DNA of 64,000 nucleotides from Ferrimonas sp048263965. Lineage in GTDB: Bacteria; Pseudomonadota; Gammaproteobacteria; Enterobacterales; Shewanellaceae. This document shows positions 50,444 through 58,701 of the stretch, in pieces (within the stretch, counting starts at the first letter, position 1; the number at the start of each line of letters is the position of its first letter). The stretch is taken from the NCBI RefSeq assembly GCF_048263965.1, contig NZ_JBLXDO010000010.1, forward strand, positions 78,448-142,447, in the 5' to 3' direction. The notes under the pieces were generated by a model. It ran no database searches and was not told the DNA's origin. It worked only from the letters and a program-made list of their open reading frames with translations. The translations under genes were made by a program, and so were the position numbers.

Positions 50444-51658
50444 ATGCATCCCATCCTAAAATCCGACAAGCTCAGTACCGTCTGCTACGACATTCGAGGT
50501 CCGGTAGCACGGGAAGCGAAGCGCTTGGAGGAGGAGGGTCACCGGGTCCTCAAACTCAATATCGGCAACCCGGCCCCCTTTGGCTTCGAAGCCCCGGAGG
50601 AGATCGTCCGCGACGTCATCCATAACCTGCCGGAGAGTCAGGGCTACTGCGATGCCAAGGGGCTGTTTTCTGCCCGTAAGGCGGTGGTGCACTACTTCCA
50701 GCAGATGGGGATCCAAGACGTGGATGTGGACGACGTCTACATCGGCAACGGTGTGTCCGAGCTCATCGTAATGGCGATGCAGGGTCTGTTGAATAACGGC
50801 GATGAAGTGCTCGTCCCCGCCCCCGACTATCCCCTGTGGACCGCGGCGGTGCACCTGGCCGGGGGCAACGCCCGCCACTACCGCTGTGACGAGGAGGCAG
50901 ACTGGTTCCCGGATCTAGACGATGTCCGCGCCAAGATCACCCCGCGGACCCGGGCCATGGTGCTGATCAACCCCAACAACCCAACCGGGGCCGTCTACAG
51001 CAAGGAGATCCTGCTGGGGATGCTGGAGATCGCCCGTGAGCACAACCTGGTGGTGTTCTCCGACGAGATCTACGACAAGATCCTCTACGACTGTGCCGAG
51101 CACATCCCCACCTGCACCCTGGCCGACGACCTGTTCATCATCACCATGAACGGTCTCTCCAAGGTGTATCGGGCTGCCGGCTTCCGCGCCGGCTGGATGG
51201 TCCTCTCCGGGGACAGAGGCCGTGCCAAGAGTTACATCGAGGGATTGGAGATGCTGGCCTCCATGCGCCTGTGTGCCAACGTTCCGGTGCAGCACGCCAT
51301 CCAGACCGCCCTGGGGGGGTATCAGAGCATCAATGAGCTGATCATTCCCGGAGGCCGCCTCTATGAACAACGCCAGCTGACCGTGGACCGGCTGAACGCC
51401 ATCGACGGAGTCTCCTGCAAGATGCCCAAGGGCGCCATGTACGCCTTCCCCAGGCTGGATGTGAAGAAGTTCAACCTGATGGACGATGAGAAGCTGGTGC
51501 TGGACCTGTTGATGCAGGAGAAGATCCTGCTGGTCCAGGGCACCGCCTTCAACTGGCCGGAGCCGGATCACCTGAGGTTTGTGTTCCTGCCCCACATCGA
51601 GGATCTGGAGAAGGCCCTGGATAAGTTTGAGCAGTTCCTCGGCCGCTACCGCCAGTAA
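50444..51658 (+). CDS. alaA: Glutamate-pyruvate aminotransferase AlaA
   Basis: A 404-residue class I PLP aminotransferase making alanine from pyruvate and glutamate. It has KLNIGNPAPFGFEAPEEIVR, YIGNGVSELIVMAMQGLL, LINPNNPTGAVYSKEIL and the PLP lysine in MNGLSKVYRAAGFRAGWMV. The C-terminal Arg is in EPDHLRFVFLPH. It is followed by yfbR, as in E. coli (yfbQ-yfbR). A terminator separates the two. Confidence 0.93.
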   Translation: MHPILKSDKLSTVCYDIRGPVAREAKRLEEEGHRVLKLNIGNPAPFGFEAPEEIVRDVIHNLPESQGYCDAKGLFSARKAVVHYFQQMGIQDVDVDDVYIGNGVSELIVMAMQGLLNNGDEVLVPAPDYPLWTAAVHLAGGNARHYRCDEEADWFPDLDDVRAKITPRTRAMVLINPNNPTGAVYSKEILLGMLEIAREHNLVVFSDEIYDKILYDCAEHIPTCTLADDLFIITMNGLSKVYRAAGFRAGWMVLSGDRGRAKSYIEGLEMLASMRLCANVPVQHAIQTALGGYQSINELIIPGGRLYEQRQLTVDRLNAIDGVSCKMPKGAMYAFPRLDVKKFNLMDDEKLVLDLLMQEKILLVQGTAFNWPEPDHLRFVFLPHIEDLEKALDKFEQFLGRYRQ

Positions 51659-51676
51659 CTCACGCAGATTGATCCT

Positions 51677-51700
51677 AAGCGCCCTGTCCGGGCGCTTTTT
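51677..51700 (+). terminator. Rho-independent terminator after alaA
   Basis: AGCGCCC (51678-51684), loop TGTCC, GGGCGCT (51690-51696) and TTTTT. Confidence 0.85.
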
Positions 51701-51784
51701 GTTTGCCCCCTTAGTCAGCGAGCGCGTTTTCAGTCCCCCTCCCCTTTGTTATGCTCAGTCGATGAATCTCCACAGGAAGTGTCC

Positions 51785-52378
51785 ATGAGTTATAAGTTTT
51801 TGAACCTGGCCCTGCGCCAACGCCTGCTGAAGCGCTGGAGCCTGATGTACTCCATGCAGCCGGAATCTGTGCTGGAGCACTCCGCCATTGTCGGCATCCT
51901 CAGTTTCCTGGTAGGCAAAATTGCCCAGCAGAATGGCCGCGACCTGGATCTGTCCAAGATGCTGTCCCACGCCCTGCTCCACGACATCTCCGAGACCATC
52001 ACCGGCGACGTGGTCACCCCGGTGAAGCGCTCCTCAGACACCCTCTACAACGAGTTCAAGGCCCTGGAGCGCACCGCAGAGCAGAAGATCCTCAACACCA
52101 CTCCGCCCGAGCTCCATGAAGCCATCGAGGAAGCGTTTAATCCGGGTGGTATTGAGCAGGAGTTGGTCAAAGCCTGTGACATCTACTCCGCCTACCTCAA
52201 GTGTCGGCTGGAGGTGGCCTTCGGCAACTCGGTGGAGTTTGGCGATGCCCTGGCTCGGATGGAGGACGCGGTGGAGGAGGTGTGCAACAACTACCCGGAA
52301 TTAACCACCCTGCATCAGTGGTTTGGGGAGGACAGTGACTGCTCGGTAGACCACCTGATCACCTCCAGCGAAGAGTAG
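51785..52378 (+). CDS. yfbR: 5'-deoxynucleotidase YfbR
   Basis: An HD-domain phosphohydrolase acting on deoxyribonucleoside monophosphates. The 197-residue product has the metal ligands in ESVLEHSAIVGILSFL and LSHALLHDISETITGDVVTP (HD), and Asp in LVKACDIYSAYLKCRLEV. The residues RRWSLM-type text (LKRWSLMYSMQPES) fits the substrate-binding Arg-Trp. ATG 51785 has AGGAAG upstream; the frame extends further but without support. Confidence 0.92.
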   Translation: MSYKFLNLALRQRLLKRWSLMYSMQPESVLEHSAIVGILSFLVGKIAQQNGRDLDLSKMLSHALLHDISETITGDVVTPVKRSSDTLYNEFKALERTAEQKILNTTPPELHEAIEEAFNPGGIEQELVKACDIYSAYLKCRLEVAFGNSVEFGDALARMEDAVEEVCNNYPELTTLHQWFGEDSDCSVDHLITSSEE

Positions 52379-52408
52379 GCATCAACGGAGAGGTGACGAA
52401 ATCTTGTC

Positions 52409-52432
52409 GGCGTCATTCTTTTGACGCCTTTT
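52409..52432 (+). terminator. Rho-independent terminator after yfbR
   Basis: GGCGTCA (52409-52415), loop TTCTTT, TGACGCC (52422-52428) and TTTT. It separates yfbR from the candidate RNA downstream. Confidence 0.85.
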
Positions 52433-52520
52433 CCCTTAAGAATCAACCATTAAGCATATAGCCAAACGTTCTAGAATCCCCCCTGCCAAACCGGATATCT
52501 CTCTTATACTTTCACTACCC

Positions 52521-52829
52521 ATGCGGTCATTATTCTGATTCACAGGGGAGGGCACCCTCTCTGACTGCGCGAATGGGTGCCTGAAAGGGGCAGATTCCCC
52601 CTGGGCCGGCACCCGACGCTCTCCCCTGTGCTCAGGGCCACCGCATTCATTGGCAATCAAGGAGGAGAGCCTATCGAAACCACACCCAAAACAACGGTCA
52701 GCTACCGGTCTCTGCCCCGGTCACGACCGGTTTCCGGCGGATCAGCGGAAACACCCACCTTATGCGCACCTGTGCCTGATCCAGTTTGACCCAGCCTTAA
52801 TTTGGCCCCGCTCCCGCGGGGTCTTTTTT
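52521..52829 (+). ncRNA. Candidate structured RNA between yfbR and btuF
   Basis: No protein gene fits this region, but it shows nested perfect stems. ATGCGGT (52521-52527) pairs with ACCGCAT (52640-52646). CACAGGGGAG (52541-52550) pairs with CTCCCCTGTG (52621-52630). Inside, GGGTGCC (52575-52581) can pair with GGCACCC at 52551-52557 or at 52608-52614, mutually exclusive options. AGGGG and CCCCT form a further hairpin. A TATACT box lies at 52505-52510 and a strong terminator ends at 52829. A Shine-Dalgarno-like AAGGAGG near 52659 has no start codon at proper distance. It matches no RNA family I recognise. Confidence 0.45.
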
Positions 52830-53651
52830 CTGTGAACCGCGCACCTGCTCTATGGCTTCACACAGCTGGGCCATCCCTTTGACGATGCGCGGGCCGGTAC
52901 GATGCAACCAGTCGCTGTTGACCGACAGAATCTGGCCATTGGCCACCGCCGGGATCTCCGGCCAGCTCTGCCAACGCTCAATGCTGTTGTCCCCCAACCC
53001 GTGGTTGGTGGGTACGATGATCCCTTGCGGGGCGGCGGCCACCACCTGCTCAATGCTCACCTGGGGATACTCAGCCAGACTGTCGGCAAACAGGTTCACC
53101 CCACCACAATCGCTGATCAGGCCATCCATCCAGCTGCTGGATGCGGTCATCAAAGGCTCAGACCACAGCTGATAGAACACAGACACCGGCGTACGCCCCT
53201 GGTAAGCCGACTTCAGCCTGTCGTACTCAGCGGAAAATCGGGCTGCCGCTCTGGCCCCCTGCTCCTTGTGACCGGTAAGCTCACCCAAACGGGCCAGCAA
53301 TGGCGCAATTTCCGCCACTTGGGCGACACTGGTATCAACCACATTGAACCCCAACTCCCTTAAGCGGGTCACAAAGTGCATGGAGGTGTCGCTAACCCCA
53401 AGCACCACCAGATCCGGCTTGAGGGCCATCAGGGCTTCAAAGTCCATCTGGTTATGACGTCCCACCCGGCGGATGGAACGGGCGGCGTCGGGATAATCGG
53501 CGTACTCCACCGTGGCCACAATCTGCTCACCGGCCCCCACCTCGAACAGCAGCTCCACCGAATGGGGCGTCAAAGCCGCGATGGTGGGCAGCTTTGCCAG
53601 GGCTGGCACAGTCAAAAACACCAGTGAAAGGGCAAAAAGGCGACACAGCAT
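52797..53651 (-). CDS. btuF: Cobalamin-binding periplasmic protein BtuF-like
   Basis: A 284-residue ABC-transporter binding protein delivering vitamin B12 (or a related corrinoid) to BtuCD. It starts at ATG 53651 with signal peptide MLCRLFALSLVFLTVPALAK. Typical text is AALTPHSVELLFEVGAGEQI, VEYADYPDAARSIRRVGRHN and LMALKPDLVVLGVS. Later SSSWMDGLISDCGGVNLFAD and WLHRTGPRIVKGMAQL follow. No transporter subunits are adjacent. It diverges from a Fur-box-controlled gene, so a haem or siderophore ligand cannot be fully excluded. Confidence 0.85.
   Translation of the reverse strand: MLCRLFALSLVFLTVPALAKLPTIAALTPHSVELLFEVGAGEQIVATVEYADYPDAARSIRRVGRHNQMDFEALMALKPDLVVLGVSDTSMHFVTRLRELGFNVVDTSVAQVAEIAPLLARLGELTGHKEQGARAAARFSAEYDRLKSAYQGRTPVSVFYQLWSEPLMTASSSWMDGLISDCGGVNLFADSLAEYPQVSIEQVVAAAPQGIIVPTNHGLGDNSIERWQSWPEIPAVANGQILSVNSDWLHRTGPRIVKGMAQLCEAIEQVRGSQKKDPAGAGPN
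52804..52829 (+). terminator. Plus-strand terminator overlapping the end of btuF
   Basis: CCCCGC (52806-52811), loop TCCC, GCGGGG (52816-52821), then T-rich 52822-52829. It lies inside the 3' end of the opposite-strand btuF gene, whose last residues (KKDPAGAGPN) it encodes. It implies a rightward transcript that is neither yfbR nor btuF. Confidence 0.8.
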
Positions 53652-53725
53652 GGTTCCGTCCAACAATAAGCTTGATACACTGGCGGCTACTCTAGCAAAG
53701 GCCTCAGGCCTTGGCTAACGAGCCA

Positions 53726-53744
53726 AATGATAATAATTCTCATT
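53726..53744. promoter_or_regulatory. Fur box between btuF and the DUF2325 gene
   Basis: AATGATAATAATTCTCATT, a near-perfect 7-1-7 Fur operator (TGATAAT-A-ATTCTCA), 72 bp upstream of the DUF2325 start and 75 bp upstream of btuF. Both genes could be iron-repressed. Confidence 0.75.
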
Positions 53745-53815
53745 GACATCATTTGTCCCGCCGCTAGACTTGAATCACTACTGAAACATATCGGGTTGAA
53801 TCACAGGAGTTCTCA

Positions 53816-55087
53816 ATGTGTGAGCAACACGCCACCCCAGTCGGGTCCACCGTCATCACCACCTTCAAGGGCAAGCGCAAGCTGTGGGAGCTCAACTCCA
53901 AGCTGCTGTGCCCGGTGATCGGCACCTGCCTGACCACCGCCGAGATCCGCAAGCTGGTGGAGAAAGTGGCCGACAAGCAAGCCGCTCGCAACAGCGACTA
54001 CTGGCTGCACACCTGGGCGGTCTCCAACTGTGATGACAAGAATCGTCTCTCCATGGCGGTGCAGAAGCACCTGGATCGCAAGTTCTCCGCCGCCACCAAG
54101 CGCTTCGGTCAGATAAAAGAGCGGGAAGAGCTCAAGCAGGCGTGGAAGGAGCACATCGACCGGGGTGCCGCCGCCGAAGCCCTGTGGGCCCTGCTGACTC
54201 ACTCTCTGTGCGACATCCCCACCCAGGACATGGCCTACGAGACCATCCATATGCTCTCCCACCAGGTGGGGGCCGGTGAACGGGCGGATCTCAAGCGATT
54301 GCACGCCCTGGAGAAGGAGGTCGCCGATCTCAAGCGCAACCTGGAGCGCAGCCAGCAGAAGGCGGCCCAGAGCCTGGCCAACAAAGAGAAGCAGATGATC
54401 AACCAGCAGCGGGAGATCACCCTGCTCAAGGCGGAAAACCAGAAGCTTCAGCAACAGCTGCAACAGGCCACAACCAAGCCGGGAGATAACCTGGAGCAGG
54501 TGATTCAGCTCAAGAGTGAACTGACCAGTGCCCAGGCGTCCGCCCAGGCCCTGGCTCGCCAGAAGGAAGCCTGGCAGCAGAAGCTGGAGCAGACCGAAGC
54601 CCAGGTGATCACCCTGACTCAGCAGCTAACCCTCAAACAGGAGGAGACCATCGCCCTGGAGGGGATGGTCAGCCAGAGTCTCTCACCCTGCGGAGGCTGT
54701 GGCCCCGAGAAGGGTGGTTGCACCGACTGCACCAAGGTGCCCGACCTCAAGGGCCAGAAGATCCTGGTGGTGGGCGGTCTGCACCGCATGGTGGATCAGT
54801 ACAAGGGGCTGGTGGAGCGCTGCCAGGGCGAATTCAGCCATCACGACGGTGGCGTCGAAGACAGCCGCAAACGTCTGGACGCCCTGCTGTGGAGCGCCGA
54901 TGCGGTGATCTGTGCCACCGACTGCATCAGCCACGATGCCTATTACCGACTGAAAAAGTTCTGTAAACAGCAGGGGAAACGACACCTGTTTGTGCCCTCC
55001 TCCAGCCTGTCCACCATCGCTAAGGCCCTCTCCGACGTGGCCAACGACAGCGGCTGCATCGCCTTCAGCGCCCAGGACGCGTCATAA
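53816..55087 (+). CDS. DUF2325 domain protein with coiled coil, probably Fur-regulated
   Basis: A 423-residue cytosolic protein. A helical N-terminal part (to ~160) is followed by a long coiled coil (~165-285: LKRNLERSQQKAAQSLANKE, LLKAENQKLQQQLQQ). Then comes a Cys-rich hinge CGGCGPEKGGCTDC and a C-terminal DUF2325 domain (ILVVGGLHRMVDQYKGLVER, ADAVICATDCISHDAYYRLK). The family is uncharacterised. The Cys hinge may bind a metal or cluster. AGGAG lies six bases before the ATG. A near-consensus Fur box just upstream says it is induced under iron limitation. Confidence 0.8.
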   Translation: MCEQHATPVGSTVITTFKGKRKLWELNSKLLCPVIGTCLTTAEIRKLVEKVADKQAARNSDYWLHTWAVSNCDDKNRLSMAVQKHLDRKFSAATKRFGQIKEREELKQAWKEHIDRGAAAEALWALLTHSLCDIPTQDMAYETIHMLSHQVGAGERADLKRLHALEKEVADLKRNLERSQQKAAQSLANKEKQMINQQREITLLKAENQKLQQQLQQATTKPGDNLEQVIQLKSELTSAQASAQALARQKEAWQQKLEQTEAQVITLTQQLTLKQEETIALEGMVSQSLSPCGGCGPEKGGCTDCTKVPDLKGQKILVVGGLHRMVDQYKGLVERCQGEFSHHDGGVEDSRKRLDALLWSADAVICATDCISHDAYYRLKKFCKQQGKRHLFVPSSSLSTIAKALSDVANDSGCIAFSAQDAS

Positions 55088-55152
55088 CAAGCCATTGATT
55101 CGAATAGGGAGTTAGTCAACACTAAAGGAAGACAACCCAGAGGGAGCCCGAT

Positions 55153-56484
55153 ATGCAGTATTCAGACTCGATGGCGCGCCGGTTCGAAGAGTCCAAACAG
55201 CGCCAGGACGATCAACGCTCCCCCCTGCAGCGGGACAAAGCCCGCATCATGCACTCCGCCGCCTTTCGCCGGTTGCAGGCCAAGACCCAGGTGCTGGGTG
55301 TAGGGATGAACGACTTCTACCGCACCCGGCTGACCCACTCCCTGGAAGCGGCCCAAATCGGCACCGGCATCGCCGCCCAGCTGCGCCGCGCTCATCCGCA
55401 GCACGCCGAGGTGATTGGCAGTGACCACCTGATTGAATCCCTGTGCCTGGCCCACGACCTGGGACACCCGCCCTACGGTCACGGCGGCGAGGTGGCACTC
55501 AACTACATGATGCGCGATCACGGCGGCTTCGAGGGCAATGGCCAGACCTTCCGCATCCTGGCCCGGCTGGAGCCCTACACCGAATCCTTCGGGATGAACC
55601 TGACCCGGCGCACCCTGCTGGGCGTACTCAAGTACCCTGTGCTGCTCTCCAGCCTGGGGGGGCATCCGGAGGAGGCTCACAGCGGCAACTTTCGCCAGCT
55701 CAAGGCCGATGAGTGGGCCCCGGGTAAAGGGATCTTCGATGATGACGCCGAAATTCTCAACTGGGTGCTAGCGCCCCTGAGCGACCGGGATAAAACCCTG
55801 CTCACCCAGACCAGACCAGGCCCCAGCGGCCGGCCACGCTCCCTCTACCGTTCACTGGATGCCTCCATCATGGAGATGGCCGACGACATCGCCTACTCGG
55901 TGCACGATCTGGAGGATGCCATCGTCATGGGGATCGTCTCCTACGCCAGCTGGCGTCAGAAGGTGGCCGAGCCCATAGGCGCCATCGGCGACAACTACCT
56001 GGCCACGCGCATCGATGCCATCGGCGAGAAGCTGTTTTCCGACGAGCATCATCAGCGCAAGGACGCCATCGGCACCCTGGTCAACGCCTTCGTCACCCAC
56101 ATCCGCATCGACAAACAGGGGGAGTTTGACTCACCGCTGCTGGCCTACCACGCGGTGATGGAACCGGGGTTCGATACCTGCCTCAACCAGCTCAAGCGCT
56201 TCGTCTTCGAGTGCGTCATCCGCAAGCCCGAAGTGCAGATCCTGGAGTACAAGGGGCAACAGGTGGTGATGGAGTTGTTCGAAGCCTTCGCCTCCGACCC
56301 ACTGCGGCTGCTGCCCAAGTCCACCCAGAAGCGCTGGCAGGCCGCCCGGGAAGCGGGCCAAAGCGGCCACCGGGTGATCGCCGACTACATCTCCGGCATG
56401 ACCGACGAATTTGCCGCCCGCCTGCACCAGAACCTGTTTACCCCCAAGATGGGTAATCTGGCGGAGCTGCACTCGCCGTTCTAA
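55153..56484 (+). CDS. dgt: dGTP triphosphohydrolase-like HD protein
   Basis: A 443-residue HD-domain enzyme of the dNTPase (Dgt) family, cleaving dGTP to deoxyguanosine and triphosphate. Conserved motifs are RLTHSLEAAQIGTGIAAQLR and ESLCLAHDLGHPPYGHGGEV with the HD metal pair. Later come MEMADDIAYSVHDLEDAI and HSAAFRRLQAKTQVLG near the N-terminus. Length fits the anti-mutator dNTPase class 2 rather than the longer E. coli Dgt. AGGGAG precedes the start. Confidence 0.9.
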   Translation: MQYSDSMARRFEESKQRQDDQRSPLQRDKARIMHSAAFRRLQAKTQVLGVGMNDFYRTRLTHSLEAAQIGTGIAAQLRRAHPQHAEVIGSDHLIESLCLAHDLGHPPYGHGGEVALNYMMRDHGGFEGNGQTFRILARLEPYTESFGMNLTRRTLLGVLKYPVLLSSLGGHPEEAHSGNFRQLKADEWAPGKGIFDDDAEILNWVLAPLSDRDKTLLTQTRPGPSGRPRSLYRSLDASIMEMADDIAYSVHDLEDAIVMGIVSYASWRQKVAEPIGAIGDNYLATRIDAIGEKLFSDEHHQRKDAIGTLVNAFVTHIRIDKQGEFDSPLLAYHAVMEPGFDTCLNQLKRFVFECVIRKPEVQILEYKGQQVVMELFEAFASDPLRLLPKSTQKRWQAAREAGQSGHRVIADYISGMTDEFAARLHQNLFTPKMGNLAELHSPF

Positions 56485-56574
56485 GCCGTTTTTTACCAAT
56501 AAGGCCCGCTGGCTGCCAGCCTAAAAACTGGTATACTTCGGGCCAAGTCATAGATACAGAAACAGGAGATTTTG

Positions 56575-56616
56575 ATGATTGTGCCAGCCACCCACCCGGT
56601 AAAGGCCACCAAGTAG
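56575..56616 (+). CDS. Candidate 13-residue leader peptide upstream of rsgA
   Basis: ATG at 56575 with AGGAGA five bases upstream encodes MIVPATHPVKATK and stops at 56616. A -10-like TATACT lies about 45 bp before (56532). The following 140 bp to rsgA can form several hairpins, among them CCCGGT..ACCGGG (56653-56672) and CAGAG-CCGA-CTCTG (56727-56740). This is the arrangement of a regulatory leader, but it has not been recognised. Confidence 0.4.
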   Translation: MIVPATHPVKATK

Positions 56617-56758
56617 AGACCCAACAGACCCCGTCTCCGCTTCCCCTCCTTTGCCCGGTGCTCTGTAACCGGGAACCGGTCGACCACGACCACACAGGTT
56701 TCCAACACTTCTCTGTTTTGTGCACACAGAGCCGACTCTGTATGCCTAGGGAAACCCA

Positions 56759-57802
56759 ATGAATACACAGCTTTCTCTATCACAACTGGGGTGGCAACCC
56801 AGCTTCCAACAACAACTGAGCCTGGACGAGTTCGAATCGACTTATCCCGCCCGCGTCGTCGCCCATCATCGCAGCGAGTATCAGCTGCTGAGTGAGCGGG
56901 GCAAGCATACCCTGGCCCTCAACCCCTCCCTGCCACAGATGACCCCGGGGGACTGGCTGCTGCTGGATGACCAGGGCCAGTTTGTGCGCCTGCTGGAGCG
57001 AAAATCCCTGTTCAGCCGTAAGGCCCCCGGCAGCAAGCTGGGGCAGCAACTGATCGCCGCCAACATCGACACCCTGTTGGTGGTCTGCTCCCTCAATCAG
57101 GACTTCAACCTGAGCCGGATTGAGCGCTACCTGGCCCTGGCCCACGAAGCGGGCGTCGACCCTGTGGTGGTGCTGACCAAGGCGGACCTGTGCGACGATG
57201 CCGAAGAGAAGCGGCGCCAGGTGCAGCAACTGGACCCACTGCTGATGGTGGAATCGGTCAACGCCCTTGAGAGTGACAGCTGCCAGTCTCTGCTGAGCTG
57301 GTGTCGCCCCTGCCAGACCCTGTCGGTGCTGGGTTCCTCAGGAGTAGGCAAGTCCACCCTGATCAACACCCTGCTGGGCAGTGATGCGCAGCATACCGGC
57401 GGCATCCGCGAAAACGACAGCAAGGGCAGGCACACCACTACCGCCCGATCCATGCACCCACTCCCGAGCGGTGCGGTGATCATCGACACTCCGGGGATGC
57501 GGGAGCTGCAGTTGGCCGAGTGTGAGCAGGGGGTGCGGCGCACCTTCGCCGACATCGACGCCCTGGCCCAGCAGTGCCGCTTCAGTGATTGTCAGCATGG
57601 CAGTGAGCCGGGCTGCGCCGTACAGCAGGCCATAGAGCAGGGGCAACTGGAGCCCAGGCGATTGGGCAACTACCTCAAGTTGCAGTCGGAACAGGCCAGA
57701 AATGCCGCCTCCCTGCAGCAGCTTCGCGCCCAGGACAAGGAGTTTGGCAAGATGGTGAAATCCGTCGGCACCGCCTCCCGGCGAATGAAGAAGGGCTACT
57801 GA
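56759..57802 (+). CDS. rsgA: Ribosome small-subunit GTPase RsgA
   Basis: A circularly permuted GTPase that checks 30S maturation. The 347-residue product has an N-terminal OB-like domain, then G4 VVLTKADLCDD, G1 VLGSSGVGKSTLINTLLG, the switch region GRHTTTARSMHPL and G3 IIDTPGMRELQL. The C-terminal zinc site has CRFSDCQHGSEPGC. Unlike E. coli, it is not next to orn or psd. A 275-bp leader with a mini-gene precedes it. Confidence 0.95.
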   Translation: MNTQLSLSQLGWQPSFQQQLSLDEFESTYPARVVAHHRSEYQLLSERGKHTLALNPSLPQMTPGDWLLLDDQGQFVRLLERKSLFSRKAPGSKLGQQLIAANIDTLLVVCSLNQDFNLSRIERYLALAHEAGVDPVVVLTKADLCDDAEEKRRQVQQLDPLLMVESVNALESDSCQSLLSWCRPCQTLSVLGSSGVGKSTLINTLLGSDAQHTGGIRENDSKGRHTTTARSMHPLPSGAVIIDTPGMRELQLAECEQGVRRTFADIDALAQQCRFSDCQHGSEPGCAVQQAIEQGQLEPRRLGNYLKLQSEQARNAASLQQLRAQDKEFGKMVKSVGTASRRMKKGY

Positions 57803-57823
57803 TCATTCGCTCGATACAGGCAT

Positions 57824-57852
57824 AAAAAAGCCAGGCAATACGCCTGGCTTTT
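57824..57852 (+). terminator. Rho-independent terminator after rsgA
   Basis: AGCCAGGC (57829-57836), loop AATAC, GCCTGGCT (57842-57849) and T-tract, with an A-tract upstream. Confidence 0.85.
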
Positions 57853-57997
57853 CCTTTCCATGGGATCAGCTGAACCTGTGTTAACCCCGCACCCCGCCTA
57901 GCCCACGCCTCCCCCATCGAAGAACAGCCCCTTCAATACTTTGAAAAATATCTGTAAATTGCTCTAGCCGACCCATTCAACCACCAGGACGCCCAAG

Positions 57998-58510
57998 GTG
58001 AGTGACGACAAGATCTACAAGTTTCACAAGACCCTCCATGCCCAGAGCAAGCTGATGGGCATCGACCGCCTCTACGCCAAAGTCGACGACGTCTTCCAGC
58101 AAAACCGTGGCCACAGCATCAAAAAGAGCACCTTCCACAACAAGATCAATCCGGACAGGGAGGCTCACAAACTCAATGTGGATGAGTTCATCCTGGTCCT
58201 GATGGCGCTTAAGGAGGAGAACCAGCACGCGCCGGTACTCGATGACCTGCTCTCCCTCTATGGCATGCGACTGGAGTACCTCAAGAGCGGCGGAGAACGG
58301 GAGCACGACTACAAGTCCTTCATGGAAGACTGGATGGGGCTCAACAAGGAGCACGGCGATGTGCAGGTGGCCCTCACCTCGGCCCTCAGCGACTACAAGA
58401 TCTCCGAAAACGAGCTCAACGGCATCAAGGTGGAACTGTCCGAGCACATTCAGGCCCTGAGCCAGTTGCGCCAAGCCCTGGACAGCGTCTGCGGCAAGCG
58501 CCTCGACTAG
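57998..58510 (+). CDS. Phage CII-like (CP76 type) regulator candidate
   Basis: A 170-residue protein starting at GTG 57998 (AGGAC eight bases upstream). The segment KKSTFHNKINPDREAHKLNV then DEFILVLMALK resembles the CP76/CII-like phage regulators that read SxxxRNKLNPD..H.LTLDE. The C-terminal half is helical (ALSDYKISENELNGIKVELS). No other phage gene is near, so it may be a domesticated regulator. The similarity is recalled by eye and needs a profile search. Confidence 0.5.
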   Translation: MSDDKIYKFHKTLHAQSKLMGIDRLYAKVDDVFQQNRGHSIKKSTFHNKINPDREAHKLNVDEFILVLMALKEENQHAPVLDDLLSLYGMRLEYLKSGGEREHDYKSFMEDWMGLNKEHGDVQVALTSALSDYKISENELNGIKVELSEHIQALSQLRQALDSVCGKRLD

Positions 58511-58701
58511 TTCCTCAACACGCTCCAGGATCACCTCAGCCCTGGGGTGACCGCCCTCCCCCTTAGCACCGCCACATCCAGGTTCACCGAGAAAAGCGCC
58601 CGCTTTTCTCGTAGATGGTCTGCGGCCACTTCCTTAGATTCAACCCCAACGAAACAAGAACTTAGGGCCTTGCCCCCGTTGAATCGACACAAGGAAGCCA
58701 T

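Noticed and set aside
52521..52660. Cobalamin riboswitch near btuF
   Set aside because: The structured segment is on the opposite strand and downstream of btuF, and I cannot find the conserved B12-box or GCCACTG element.
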